A stretch of 64,000 bases of DNA from Terribium retamae (GCF_022347545.1 NZ_JAKREW010000026.1:1-64000), one strand, 5' to 3'. Shown: positions 1 to 9,046, numbered from the stretch's first letter. Notes: generated by a model from the letters alone, not told the origin. Translations and numbers: made by a program.

Positions 1-977
1 CGCTGATCGGCGGAGGCACGCGAGGCGCGCACCGTCTCCAGGCGCGTCAGGCCGCTCGCCGGCTCGTATTTCGGCAGGCGCGACAAGCCGGAATCGATGA
101 CGACGCGCACGCCGTCGATGGTGATCGAGGTTTCCGCGATCGCGGTCGCCAGCACCACCTTGCGGCGACCTTGCGCCGCTGGGCGGATGGCAGCATCCTG
201 CGCCTTGCCGTCGAGCTGGCCATAGAGGGGCACGACATCCGTGTCGGCACTGACACGCCCTTCGAGTTGCGTTGCGGTGCGTTCGATCTCGCGCTGTCCG
301 GGCAGGAAAGCGAGCACGCTGCCCGTTTCGTCGGCCAGAGCGGTTCTTATTGCCTTGGCCGTCGCCTCCTCGATGGGCACGCCGGCGGGGCGCTCCTCAT
401 ATCGGATTTCTACGGGAAAGCTGCGGCCCTCGCTTTCGATCACGGGCGCGCCGGACAGAAGTTTCGCCACGCGAGCGCCGTCGAGCGTCGCCGACATCAC
501 CAGAAGGCGCAGATCCGGCCGCAGCGCCCCCTGGACATCGAGGGCCAGCGCCAGTCCGAAATCGCCATCCAGCGAGCGTTCGTGGAATTCGTCGAAGATC
601 ACCGCAGACACGCCTGGCAGCTCCGGATCGTCGAGGATCATGCGTGCCAGAACGCCTTCGGTGACGACGAGAATGCGCGTGTTGGCCGAAGTACGGTTCT
701 CCATGCGCATGGCGTAGCCAACCGTGCCGCCCGGCTCTTCGCCAAGCAGGGCGGCCATGCGCCTGGCTGCCGCGCGGGCGGCTAGCCGGCGCGGTTCCAA
801 CAGCACGATCTTGCCGGATTTGAGCCAGGAGGCGTCGAGGAGGGCGAGCGGCACCAAGGTCGTCTTGCCTGCTCCCGGCGGCGCCACCAGCACCGCGCTG
901 GTGTCGGTTTCGAGAGCGCCGTTCAGCGCTGGCAAGACAGCGGTTACGGGCAGGTCGGGCAAGCGTGGCGCGTTCAT
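1..977 (-). CDS. hrpB: ATP-dependent helicase HrpB, N-terminal part (gene runs off the left edge)
   Basis: This is the first ~325 codons of a DExH-box helicase of the HrpA/HrpB type, read leftwards from ATG at 977 and still open at base 1. Visible motifs are a P-loop APPGAGKTT at residues 32-40, the DEFH form of the DEAH box followed by ERS, and an MSATLDG helicase motif III. The opening pattern, in which the P-loop follows a short leader, and the DEFHERSLDGD context fit HrpB better than HrpA. HrpB is a putative RNA/DNA helicase of about 820 residues whose cellular role is poorly defined. Nothing after the first part of helicase domain 2 can be judged here. The next gene, dppF, lies upstream on the same strand after a 66-base gap, so the two could be cotranscribed, but they have no obvious functional link. 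Confidence 0.9.
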   Translation of the reverse strand, partial: MNAPRLPDLPVTAVLPALNGALETDTSAVLVAPPGAGKTTLVPLALLDASWLKSGKIVLLEPRRLAARAAARRMAALLGEEPGGTVGYAMRMENRTSANTRILVVTEGVLARMILDDPELPGVSAVIFDEFHERSLDGDFGLALALDVQGALRPDLRLLVMSATLDGARVAKLLSGAPVIESEGRSFPVEIRYEERPAGVPIEEATAKAIRTALADETGSVLAFLPGQREIERTATQLEGRVSADTDVVPLYGQLDGKAQDAAIRPAAQGRRKVVLATAIAETSITIDGVRVVIDSGLSRLPKYEPASGLTRLETVRASRASADQ

Positions 978-1043
978 CGGGCAAACGCCTGCTGGCACGG
1001 ACCGCGCTTTTCGATGGCCTGAAAGGAAGACATGGAAGGCGGC

Positions 1044-1871
1044 CTAGGCCGCCTTCTTGCGCGCAAGTCTCGCCTTGATGCTGTCGACGTCGGCGCGCGG
1101 GGTCGCGGCGAACAGCGTCTTGGTGTAGCTGTGCTGCGGGTTGGCGAAGACCTCGTCGCGGGAGCCATATTCGACGGCCTCGCCAAAATACATCACCATG
1201 ACGTCGTCGGCGATGTAACGCACCACCGACAGGTCGTGGCTGATGAAGACGTAGGTCAGCTGGAACTCGTCCTGCAGGTCGGCAAGCAGGTTGAGCACCT
1301 GTGCCTGCACCGAGAGGTCAAGCGCCGAAACAGGCTCGTCCAGCACCAGCAGGCTCGGGTTCAGCATCAGTGCACGTGCGATCGCGATGCGCTGCCGCTG
1401 GCCGCCCGAGAACATGTGCGGATAGCGGTTGTAGTGCTCCGGCCCAAGGCCGACCTTTTTCAGCATCGCCATGGCGCGGTCGCGGCGTTCGGAGGCCGGG
1501 ACATCGGTGTTGATCACCAGCGGCTCGCCCAGGATGTCGCCGATCTTCTGGCGTGGATTGAGCGAGCCATAGGGGTTCTGGAACACGATCTGCACCTTGC
1601 GGCGCATCTCCTTGGACAGGCCGTCCTTGGCGATATCGACCTTCTTGCCGTCGATGAACAGCTCGCCGGCGCTTGGAGCGTCGATCAGTGTGATGATGCG
1701 CGCAAGCGTAGACTTGCCGCAGCCGGACTCGCCGACGATGGCCAGTGTCTTGCCCTTCTCGACCGAGAAGGAAACGCCCTTCACCGCATGAACCGTGCGC
1801 GCCGGCCGGAACATGCCGCCACCGACATGGTAGTCGCGCTTGATGTTCTTTCCTTCGACGACAACGGTCAT
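1044..1871 (-). CDS. dppF: Dipeptide/oligopeptide ABC transporter ATP-binding protein DppF
   Basis: 275-residue ATPase of the peptide/nickel ABC family, one of the two nucleotide-binding subunits of the importer encoded just upstream. It has Walker A GESGCGKST at residues 47-55, the signature SGGQRQRIAIARAL, and Walker B LLVLDEP followed by the ISHDLSVVRYIADDV switch region. The C-terminal oligopeptide-transporter extension is present, with a YGSRDEVFANPQHSYT-type motif. The ATG at 1871 overlaps the dppD stop by four bases (ATGA), which fixes the start and suggests translational coupling; an open frame runs further upstream inside dppD but is not needed. It is the last gene of the dppABCDF order on the minus strand. 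Whether the substrate is a dipeptide, an oligopeptide or another small solute cannot be read from the ATPase. Confidence 0.93.
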   Translation of the reverse strand: MTVVVEGKNIKRDYHVGGGMFRPARTVHAVKGVSFSVEKGKTLAIVGESGCGKSTLARIITLIDAPSAGELFIDGKKVDIAKDGLSKEMRRKVQIVFQNPYGSLNPRQKIGDILGEPLVINTDVPASERRDRAMAMLKKVGLGPEHYNRYPHMFSGGQRQRIAIARALMLNPSLLVLDEPVSALDLSVQAQVLNLLADLQDEFQLTYVFISHDLSVVRYIADDVMVMYFGEAVEYGSRDEVFANPQHSYTKTLFAATPRADVDSIKARLARKKAA

Positions 1872-2719
1872 GAGGCGGCTCCCGAAACTGCGGGTTCGAA
1901 CAGCATGTCGGAGACGGTTGGCAGCCGGTCGCCGGTGGCGTTGTCCGGCAGAGCTGCAAGCAAGGCGCGCGTATAGTTGCTCTTCGGGTTCTCGAACAGC
2001 GACAGCACATCTGCCTCTTCCATCTTCGTGCCCTTGTACTGCACGACGACGCGGTCGGCCGTTTCGGCGACCACGCCCATATTGTGGGTGATCATGATGA
2101 GGCCCATGCCGTGTTCGGCCTGCAGCTTCATCAGAAGGTCGAGGATCTGCTTCTGGATCGTAACGTCGAGCGCGGTGGTCGGCTCGTCGGCGATCAAAAG
2201 CTTCGGGTTGCAGGCGATCGCCATGGCGATCATCACGCGCTGGCACTGGCCGCCCGACATCTGGTGCGGGAAGGAGTTGAGCCGCTCCGTCGGTTCGGGA
2301 ATGCCGACGAGCGTCAGCAGCTCGACGGCACGGGCGCGGCGCTGGACCTTGTCCATGCCCATATGCACGCGCAGCACTTCCTCGATCTGATAGCCCACCG
2401 TGAAACACGGATTGAGGCTGGCGATCGGCTCCTGGAAGATCATCGAGATGTCCTTGCCGATGATCTTGCGGCGCTCGGCTGGGTCGAGGGCCAGGAGGTC
2501 CTTGCCGTTGAAGCTCATGCGATCGGCTTTCACCGTCGCCGAAGGCGGCAGCAGGCCCATGACCGCCAGCATCGACACCGACTTGCCGGAGCCGGATTCG
2601 CCGACGATTGCCAGCACTTCCCGCGGCTCGATCGACAGATCGATGCCCTTCACCGCCATGAAGGGCCCGCTCGACGTATCGAACGAGACCGTCAGATTCT
2701 TGATCTCTAGCAATGCCAT
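1868..2719 (-). CDS. dppD: Dipeptide/oligopeptide ABC transporter ATP-binding protein DppD
   Basis: 283-residue partner ATPase of DppF. Walker A GESGSGKS lies at residues 40-47, the ABC signature reads MSGGQCQRVMIAMAI, and Walker B is LLIADEPTTALD. The signature has Cys where the second Gln-Arg pair usually has Arg (GGQRQR becomes GGQCQR), a mild deviation that I would not expect to abolish activity. Family members pair as a DppD/DppF heterodimer on the cytoplasmic face of the DppB/DppC permease. The gene overlaps dppF by four bases and begins one base after the dppC stop, so the genes are tightly coupled in one operon. Confidence 0.93.
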   Translation of the reverse strand: MALLEIKNLTVSFDTSSGPFMAVKGIDLSIEPREVLAIVGESGSGKSVSMLAVMGLLPPSATVKADRMSFNGKDLLALDPAERRKIIGKDISMIFQEPIASLNPCFTVGYQIEEVLRVHMGMDKVQRRARAVELLTLVGIPEPTERLNSFPHQMSGGQCQRVMIAMAIACNPKLLIADEPTTALDVTIQKQILDLLMKLQAEHGMGLIMITHNMGVVAETADRVVVQYKGTKMEEADVLSLFENPKSNYTRALLAALPDNATGDRLPTVSDMLFEPAVSGAAS

Positions 2720-2720
2720 G

Positions 2721-3638
2721 TCACGACCTCTTCAGCTTGGGGTCGAGCGCATCGCGCAGACCGTCGCCGATCAGGTTGATGGCGAGCACGGTGATCAGGA
2801 TGGCGAGGCCGGGGAAGGTGACGACCCACGGTGCACGCAGGATGAACTCGCGCGCGGAGGCGAGCATCGTACCCCATTCCGGCGTCGGGGGCTGGGCGCC
2901 CATGCCCAGGAAGCCGAGCGCGGCTGCCTCGAGGATGGCATTGGAGAACGACATCGTCGCCTGAACGATCAGCGGCGCCACGCAGTTCGGCAGGATCGTC
3001 ACCAGCATCATTCTCAGATGGCTGGCGCCCGCGACCTTGGCCGAGACGACATATTCACGGTTCTTCTCGGCCATCACGGCGGCGCGGGTCAAACGCGCGA
3101 AGTGCGGCTGCAGCACCAGTGCGATGGCCAGCATGGCGTTGAAGAGACCAGGCCCGAGGATCGCCACAAGCACAAGGGCGAGCAGCAGCGACGGGAAGGC
3201 CAGGATGATGTCCATGACGCGCATGATCAGTGCGTCGACCCAGCCACGGAAGTACCCGGCCAGCACGCCGAGCACGATGCCCGAGGACAGCGCGAAGACG
3301 ACGACGATAAGGCCGATGAACAGCGAATAACGCGCTCCGAAGATCAGGCGCGAGAGAATGTCGCGTCCGACGGCATCGGTGCCCAGGATGAACATCGACT
3401 TGCCGCCTTCCTGCCAGGCCGGCGGGGTGAGCAGGGAGTCGCGGAACTGTTCGTCCGGCAGGTGTGGCGCCACAAGCGGTGCGAATAGGGCCACCAGGAC
3501 CAGGAGGGTGAACACCACCAGGCCGATGACGGCGCCGGTGTTCATGGAGTAGTAGTGCCAGAATTCGGCGAAGGCGCGCTGCTTCGGGCCGGAAGGCACC
3601 GTCGCGGCGGTGGTTTCGCCTGCTGTTTGATCTGTCAT
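2721..3638 (-). CDS. dppC: Dipeptide ABC transporter permease DppC
   Basis: 305-residue inner-membrane permease of the BPD_transp_1 family. It has an N-terminal membrane segment near residues 40-62, followed by an extracytoplasmic loop with the LLTPPAWQEGG and ILGTDAVGRDILSRLIFGAR motifs typical of DppC/OppC. The remaining five or so membrane helices follow. The EAA-type loop that contacts the ATPases (EYVVSAKVAGAS...) is visible. I choose ATG 3638 because it falls one base after the dppB stop; an in-frame ATG 12 codons upstream would overlap dppB. It works as a heterodimer with DppB. Confidence 0.92.
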   Translation of the reverse strand: MTDQTAGETTAATVPSGPKQRAFAEFWHYYSMNTGAVIGLVVFTLLVLVALFAPLVAPHLPDEQFRDSLLTPPAWQEGGKSMFILGTDAVGRDILSRLIFGARYSLFIGLIVVVFALSSGIVLGVLAGYFRGWVDALIMRVMDIILAFPSLLLALVLVAILGPGLFNAMLAIALVLQPHFARLTRAAVMAEKNREYVVSAKVAGASHLRMMLVTILPNCVAPLIVQATMSFSNAILEAAALGFLGMGAQPPTPEWGTMLASAREFILRAPWVVTFPGLAILITVLAINLIGDGLRDALDPKLKRS

Positions 3639-3639
3639 G

Positions 3640-4647
3640 TCACTGCACCCGGATACGTGGGTTGATGACGGCATAAAGCACGTCGACGACGAGATTCACG
3701 GCCATGACGATGAGCGCGATGATGAGCAGCCCGCTCTGCACGACCGCATAGTCGCGCTTTCCGATGGCGTCGATCATCCACTTGCCGATACCCGGCCAGG
3801 AGAAGATCGTCTCGGTCAGGATGGCGCCGGCCATCAGCGTGCCGACCTGCAGGCCGATTGTCGTGATGACCGGGATGAGTGCGTTGCGGAAGGCGTGCAG
3901 GCCGATGACGCGGCGTGGCGACAGGCCTTTGGCACGCGCGGTGCGCACATAGTCCTCGCCCAGAACCTCGAGCATTGCTGATCGCGTTTGTCGCGCGATG
4001 ACGGCCAGCGGAATGGTGGCGAGCACGATCGACGGCAGGATGAGATGGCTGGCCGCTGACCAGAAGGCGCCGGGTCTGCCGGAGATCAAACTGTCGATCA
4101 GCATGAAGCCGGTGACAGGCTTAAAGAAGAATTGCAGACCGATGCGGCCCGAGACAGGGGTCCAGCCGAGATAGCCGGAGAAAAAGATGATGAGCAGCAA
4201 ACCCCACCAGAAGATCGGCATCGAATAACCGGTCAACGCCACGCCCATGGTGGCTTGATCGAACCAGGAGCCGCGTTTGACGGCTGCGAAGATGCCGGCG
4301 GGAATGCCGATGAGGATCGCGATGATCATGGCGACGAGAGCAAGTTCCAGCGTCGCTGGGAAGAGTGTCATGAATTCGCCGAAAACCGGCCGCTTGGTGG
4401 AGAGCGAGATGCCGAAGTCGCCACCGAGAACGCGGCTGATGTATTCATAGTACTGGACAATATAGGGCCGGTTGAAACCGAACCGTTCGACCAGTTCGGC
4501 ATAGCGTTCGGGGCTCACGCCGCGCTCGCCAGCCATAGCGAGGATCGGATCTCCTGGAAGCAGGCGCACAAATGCGAAGGCCGCCAGCGAGATACCGAAG
4601 ATGGTTGGCACAATCAATGCCAGCTTGTGGAGTAGATAGCGGAACAT
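3640..4647 (-). CDS. dppB: Dipeptide ABC transporter permease DppB
   Basis: 335-residue permease starting MFRYLLHKLALIVPTIFGI, the standard N-terminus of DppB/OppB/GsiC proteins, with the LPGDPI motif after the first membrane helix and about six membrane segments. The conserved EAA loop (EDYVRTARAKGLS) is present near the middle of the second half and is the docking site for the ATPase subunits. It is followed immediately by dppC. Upstream, a perfect 13-bp hairpin separates it from dppA, which probably lowers permease output compared with the binding protein. Confidence 0.93.
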   Translation of the reverse strand: MFRYLLHKLALIVPTIFGISLAAFAFVRLLPGDPILAMAGERGVSPERYAELVERFGFNRPYIVQYYEYISRVLGGDFGISLSTKRPVFGEFMTLFPATLELALVAMIIAILIGIPAGIFAAVKRGSWFDQATMGVALTGYSMPIFWWGLLLIIFFSGYLGWTPVSGRIGLQFFFKPVTGFMLIDSLISGRPGAFWSAASHLILPSIVLATIPLAVIARQTRSAMLEVLGEDYVRTARAKGLSPRRVIGLHAFRNALIPVITTIGLQVGTLMAGAILTETIFSWPGIGKWMIDAIGKRDYAVVQSGLLIIALIVMAVNLVVDVLYAVINPRIRVQ

Positions 4648-4659
4648 GGGCCTTAATAA

Positions 4660-4691
4660 AACGGCGGCGCTGAAAGTCCAGCGCCGCCGTT
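4660..4691 (-). terminator. Intra-operon hairpin between dppA and dppB (attenuator or mRNA-stabilising stem)
   Basis: A perfect inverted repeat, AACGGCGGCGCTG at 4660-4672 and CAGCGCCGCCGTT at 4679-4691, with a six-base loop. Read in the direction of the operon (minus strand), it is followed by a TTTTATTAA tract, so it resembles an intrinsic terminator. It begins 21 bases after the dppA stop and ends 12 bases before the dppB start. In such operons this kind of element usually lets only part of the transcripts continue into the permease genes, or protects the dppA 3' end. Which of the two applies here is not shown by sequence. Confidence 0.75.
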
Positions 4692-4712
4692 CCCTATTTC
4701 ACGTTGAAAGCC

Positions 4713-6305
4713 TTATTCGGTAACGTCAACACCGTCGAAACGGTGGATACCGAGCGGATCCATGGCGAAACCGACGACTTTCTTGTTCATCGGCATGAAC
4801 ACCTTGGAGTGAGCAATCGTCAGCCATGGGGCCTCACGCTTGAACACTTCCTGGGCCTTCTCATAGATCTCGGTGCGCTTGGCGACGTCCGTGGTGGCCT
4901 TGCCCGCCTGGAGCAGGTCCTCGAACTCCTTGTTGCACCATATCGCATAGTTGGACTGGCCGATGGCCGAGCAGCCGAGCAGGAACAGGAAGTTGTCCGG
5001 ATCGCCGTTGTCGCCGGTCCAGCCAAGCTGGAAAGCGCCATCACGATCCTTGGCCTTGCCGCGTTCGCGATATTCGGTCCACTCGTAGGAGACGATCTCG
5101 GCCTTGACGCCAACCTTGGCGTAGTCAGCCTGGATCATCTCGGCAACGCGCTGTGCGCCCGGATTGTACGGACGCGACACCGGCATGGCCCAGATCTTCA
5201 TGGAAAGATCCTTCACGCCCGCGTCGGCCAGCATCTTCTTGGCCGCTTCCGGATCGTAGGCGTCGTCCTTGATGTTCTTGTTGTAGGACCACATCGTCGG
5301 CGGGATCGGGTTGACGGCCACCTGGCCGGCGCCCTGATAGACGGCGTCGATGATCGCCTGCTTGTTGACGGCCATGTTGAGGGCCTTGCGGACCTCGACC
5401 TTGTCGAACGGCGCTACGGTCGTGTTGTAGGCCATGTAGCCGACGTTCAGGCCTTCCTGCTCGGCGACGTTGAGATTGGTGTCAGCCTTCAGGCCGGCGA
5501 TATCCGCCGGCGCCGGGTAGGACATGATATCGCATTCGCCGGCCTTGAGCTTCTGCGCACGCACGGCTGCATCGGGGGTGATGGCGAAGATCAGGTCGTC
5601 GATCTTCTGGCGTCCACCGAAATAGCCGTCCCAGGCCTGATAGCGGATGACCGCGTCAACCTGGTAGTCGACGAACTGGTACGGGCCGGTGCCGACCGGC
5701 TTCTGCGAGAACTGCGCCAGCGTACCTGCCTTCTCGAGCTGATCGGCATATTCCTTCGACACGATCGAGGCGAAGTCCATGCCGAGGTCCGGCAGGAAAG
5801 CCACTTCCGGCTTGTTCAGCACGAACTTGACGGTGAGGTCGTCGACCACGACGATTTCCTTCAGCAGCTCGGGGAAGCCCATGCCGGTGAAGTATTCCCA
5901 GCCGGTGCCGGCCAGGTAGCTGTACCACGGGCTTTCCTTCTTCCACTGACGCTCGAAGGAGAACTTGACGTCCTCGGCGTTGAGATCGCGGGTCGGGGTG
6001 AACCAGTCGGTCGTCTGGAACTTCACGCCCTTGCGCAGCTTGAAGGTGTATTCCTTGCCATCGTCGGAAACAGTCCAGCTCTCGGCCAGGCCGGGCGAGA
6101 TGGTGGTCTTGCCGTGGTCGAATTCGACCAGCCGGGAATAGATGGTGCGCGACGAGGCGTCGAAGTCGTTGCCGCCGCTCCATGGCGATGGATCGAACCC
6201 CGCTGGCGATGCTTCCGAGCAGTAAACCAACTGCTTGGCGTTCGCCATCCCACCCATGACGGTTGCGGCCAGCAGCGCGGCCGCAAAAGTCAGTTTCGTT
6301 TTCAT
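4713..6305 (-). CDS. dppA: Dipeptide ABC transporter substrate-binding protein DppA
   Basis: 530-residue periplasmic binding protein of the SBP_bac_5 family. A Sec signal peptide starts at MKTKLTFAAALLAATVMGG and probably ends at ANA, before KQLVYCSEASPAGFDPS, the typical mature N-terminus of DppA/HbpA-type proteins. Family hallmarks follow: SRLVEFD, PGLAESWTVSDDGKEYTF, LRKGVKFQTTDWFTPTR and PVGTGPYQFVDY. The ATG at 6305 is chosen because it gives the signal peptide directly; an ATG 18 codons earlier adds an unlikely leader. It is the first gene of the importer operon, and a hairpin follows it. A close paralogue without transporter genes lies at 32920-34542. The ligand may be a dipeptide, heme-precursor or related compound; sequence does not decide. 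Confidence 0.93.
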   Translation of the reverse strand: MKTKLTFAAALLAATVMGGMANAKQLVYCSEASPAGFDPSPWSGGNDFDASSRTIYSRLVEFDHGKTTISPGLAESWTVSDDGKEYTFKLRKGVKFQTTDWFTPTRDLNAEDVKFSFERQWKKESPWYSYLAGTGWEYFTGMGFPELLKEIVVVDDLTVKFVLNKPEVAFLPDLGMDFASIVSKEYADQLEKAGTLAQFSQKPVGTGPYQFVDYQVDAVIRYQAWDGYFGGRQKIDDLIFAITPDAAVRAQKLKAGECDIMSYPAPADIAGLKADTNLNVAEQEGLNVGYMAYNTTVAPFDKVEVRKALNMAVNKQAIIDAVYQGAGQVAVNPIPPTMWSYNKNIKDDAYDPEAAKKMLADAGVKDLSMKIWAMPVSRPYNPGAQRVAEMIQADYAKVGVKAEIVSYEWTEYRERGKAKDRDGAFQLGWTGDNGDPDNFLFLLGCSAIGQSNYAIWCNKEFEDLLQAGKATTDVAKRTEIYEKAQEVFKREAPWLTIAHSKVFMPMNKKVVGFAMDPLGIHRFDGVDVTE

Positions 6306-6740
6306 TGAGCACTCCCTGGTGTTCTGCCAAGCCCCTCTATAGGCTCGCGAAGGGCGCATATAAGCACCGTTTTTCTGGCATTGGAACTCCCTGTCTGTCT
6401 CTCCTTCAGTTATGGAAATAATATTCTAGAGATAGCCAAATATCTGATAGTATTATTGCTTCATCAGCCTATCACGGGAATATGAACGCCCGTATCTTTC
6501 GTTGAAGCGCAAAAACCTCCTACGGCAATTTGAGGCAAAAAAGGACGCGCCCAGTGGGTTGTCGGAACGCTGCTGCAAATTCCAGTCAAGGTGCCGTTGG
6601 GGCAAGGCTTGCACGGGAGCGAATAGTCGCAATACATAGTCGGCAGCAGGGTTTTCGGCGCGAATAGCGCCAGTCGCACGGCGCACCAGCCCCCGCCCAA
6701 GAGGGGTCGAGCCGGCCCACAATTGTCGAGGGAGGAACAG
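6306..6740. other. Divergent intergenic region between dppA and the acyl-CoA ligase gene
   Basis: 435 bases without a gene that I can support. The left half, next to dppA, is AT-rich compared with the rest of the window. It holds an imperfect dyad: AATAATA at 6417-6423, AGATA at 6430-6434, then TATCT at 6441-6445 and TATTATT at 6451-6457. This lies 112-152 bases upstream of the dppA start and is the best candidate here for a regulator site or promoter element. The right half is GC-rich and carries the ribosome binding site of the ligase gene. Open frames crossing this region on the minus strand lack a ribosome binding site and any family resemblance. Confidence 0.5.
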
Positions 6741-8900
6741 GTGGCGAAGGCAACGAAGACAACAGGTTCGGTCAAGTCTACGACGAAGGCAACGACAGCC
6801 GCCGATAAGAAGGCGCCAGCGAAGGCGAAGGCAGCAAAAGCAGCCGCCACGGTCTCGAAGCCCGCAGCAACCGCGGCGGTGAAATCCAATCCGGCTGCCA
6901 AAGCCGTCAAGCCGAAGGCGGAAGCCGCAAAGGCCAAGCCGGCAACGGCCAAGGCTGCGCCGGCGGTCAAGGCTTCGGCGAAGCCAACCGCCGCCGCAAA
7001 GGCTGCAACCGCGAAAGCCGGGACTTCGAAACCGGCGGCAGCTGCGTCAACGAAAACGGATGCTGTTCCAGCGGGAAAGATAGCCAAGCCGAAGGCGGAA
7101 GCGGCGAAGGTCGCTGCCAAACCAGCCGCAGCGAAGGCGTCGGCGAAGACGAACAGTGCCAAGGCACCGAAGACATCGAGCGCCCGGGCCGAGACCCTTC
7201 CGAGGGCGGCCGCGTCGCTCGCCAATGGTCAGCCGCCCAAGCCGTGGCTGGCAAGCTATGCCGATGTCGTTCCGGCCGAGATCGCCGGCCTGCCTGCGGA
7301 ATCGATCGGTGATCTCCTGGTCACGGCCTGCAAGCAGTTTGCGTCGCGTCCTGCCTACACCTGCATGGACAAGACCATGACCTATGCGGAACTGGAGCGG
7401 CATTCGACTGCTTTTGCGGCCTTTCTGCAGTCGAGGGGTTTGGCCAAAGGTGCGCGCGTCGCCATCATGATGCCGAACGTGCTGCAATATCCGGTCGCGA
7501 TGATGGCAGTCCTCAGAGCTGGCTATACCGTGGTGAACGTCAATCCGCTCTACACGCCACGTGAGCTCGAGCACCAGCTCAAGGATTCGGGCGCGGAAGC
7601 GATCATCATCTTGGAAAATTTCGCCAACACGCTGCAGGCGGTCATTGCCCGCACGCCGGTGAAGCATGTCGTCGTCGCATCCATGGGCGACATGCTGGGT
7701 GGCCTGAAGGGCATGATCGTCAATCTGGTCGTGCGGAAGGTCAAGAAAATGGTTCCGGCCTGGTCGTTGCCTGGCCATGTCAAGTTCAATGCCGCCCTAA
7801 GGGAGGGTGCAGGCAAGGCGTTCAAGCCGGTGGCTGTCACACGCAACGACATCGCCTTCCTGCAATATACCGGCGGGACCACCGGCGTCTCGAAGGGCGC
7901 CACCTTGCTGCACAGCAACGTGCTGGCCAATGTCGAGCAGAACCGTCTGTGGCAGGAAACGGCGTTCGTCAAACGGGCGCGCCCCGAGCGGCTGGTCTTC
8001 GTTTGCGCGCTGCCGCTCTATCACATCTATGCCCTAACGGTGAATGCGCTGATGGGCATGCAACAGGGCGCCCAGAATATCCTGATCCCGAACCCGCGCG
8101 ACATTCCGGGCTTCGTCAAGGAACTGCAGAAATATCCCGTCAACGTTTTTCCGGGGCTGAACACGCTGTTCAATGCGCTGCTCAACAACGAGGATTTCCG
8201 CAAGCTCGATTTCAAACCGCTGCTTCTGGTCTTTGCCGGAGGCATGGCGGCACAGCGGCCGGTCGCCGAGCGCTGGAAAAAGCTTACCGGCATCAACATT
8301 TCCGAAGGCTACGGCCTGTCCGAAACATCACCGGTCGCGACGGCCAATCGGTTCGACGCCGACGATTTCACCGGCACGATCGGTTTGCCGATCCCATCCA
8401 CGGAGATCTCCATCCGCGATGAAGACGGCAATCCGGTACCGCTCGGAGACGTGGGCGAAATCTGCATCAAGGGTCCGCAAGTCATGGCGGGTTACTGGAA
8501 CCGACCTGACGAGACCGCCAAGGTGATGACCGACGACGGCTACTTCAAATCCGGCGACATGGGCTTCATGGACGAGAAGGGCTACACGAAGATCGTCGAC
8601 CGCAAGAAGGACATGATCCTGGTCTCCGGCTTCAATGTCTACCCCAATGAACTTGAGGAAGTCGTGGCCCAGCATCCGGGTGTTCTAGAGGTGGCGGCGA
8701 TCGGCGTGCCGGACGAGAAGTCGGGTGAGATTCCGAAGCTCTTCGTCGTCAAGAAGGACCCAGACCTGACGGCCGAGGCGCTGCTCGAATATTGCAAGCA
8801 GAACCTCACGGGCTACAAGCGGCCGAGGTACATCGAATTCCGGACGGAGCTGCCGAAGACCAATGTCGGCAAGATCCTGCGGCGCGAACTGCGCGGATAG
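6741..8900 (+). CDS. fadD: Long-chain fatty-acid--CoA ligase (FadD-like) with a Lys/Ala-rich N-terminal tail
   Basis: 719-residue protein in two unlike parts. Residues ~1-165 are almost entirely Ala, Lys, Pro, Thr and Ser in AKPAAAK-like repeats, resembling histone-H1-like or PhaF-like DNA/granule-binding tails. From PWLASYADVVPAEI onwards it is a complete ANL-superfamily acyl-CoA ligase with P-loop YTGGTTGVSKG at residues 376-386, GYGLSETSP, GYFKSGDMGF and the hinge DRKKDMILVSGFN. The catalytic lysine is Lys711 in NVGKILRREL. It should activate fatty acids to acyl-CoA with ATP at the membrane or cytosol. I start at GTG 6741, which has GGGAGG about seven bases upstream; a TTG at 6723 also opens the frame. 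The tail is longer than anything in E. coli FadD and its role is unknown. Confidence 0.88.
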   Translation: MAKATKTTGSVKSTTKATTAADKKAPAKAKAAKAAATVSKPAATAAVKSNPAAKAVKPKAEAAKAKPATAKAAPAVKASAKPTAAAKAATAKAGTSKPAAAASTKTDAVPAGKIAKPKAEAAKVAAKPAAAKASAKTNSAKAPKTSSARAETLPRAAASLANGQPPKPWLASYADVVPAEIAGLPAESIGDLLVTACKQFASRPAYTCMDKTMTYAELERHSTAFAAFLQSRGLAKGARVAIMMPNVLQYPVAMMAVLRAGYTVVNVNPLYTPRELEHQLKDSGAEAIIILENFANTLQAVIARTPVKHVVVASMGDMLGGLKGMIVNLVVRKVKKMVPAWSLPGHVKFNAALREGAGKAFKPVAVTRNDIAFLQYTGGTTGVSKGATLLHSNVLANVEQNRLWQETAFVKRARPERLVFVCALPLYHIYALTVNALMGMQQGAQNILIPNPRDIPGFVKELQKYPVNVFPGLNTLFNALLNNEDFRKLDFKPLLLVFAGGMAAQRPVAERWKKLTGINISEGYGLSETSPVATANRFDADDFTGTIGLPIPSTEISIRDEDGNPVPLGDVGEICIKGPQVMAGYWNRPDETAKVMTDDGYFKSGDMGFMDEKGYTKIVDRKKDMILVSGFNVYPNELEEVVAQHPGVLEVAAIGVPDEKSGEIPKLFVVKKDPDLTAEALLEYCKQNLTGYKRPRYIEFRTELPKTNVGKILRRELRG

Positions 8901-9046
8901 GCTTCCGGCACATTCGCTGTCGCCCTTACGCAGAGGGCGACAATGGCAGGATTTGGTCGGCGCGCCGCGAAGCGGGAGATACCTTGGGTTGCGGGCTAGC
9001 CTGCCGGCGTGCGAAATTGCCGGTCCGACCGATGGAGATTCGCCCG

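Noticed and set aside
4704..6308. A 534-codon open frame on the plus strand
   Set aside because: It is exactly antisense to dppA; GC-rich codon bias opens such frames, and the translation shows no family resemblance while the minus strand encodes a complete binding protein.
6453..6722. Possible small gene on the minus strand between dppA and the ligase
   Set aside because: No ribosome binding site and no recognisable protein; the frame continues antisense into the Lys/Ala-rich tail of the ligase.
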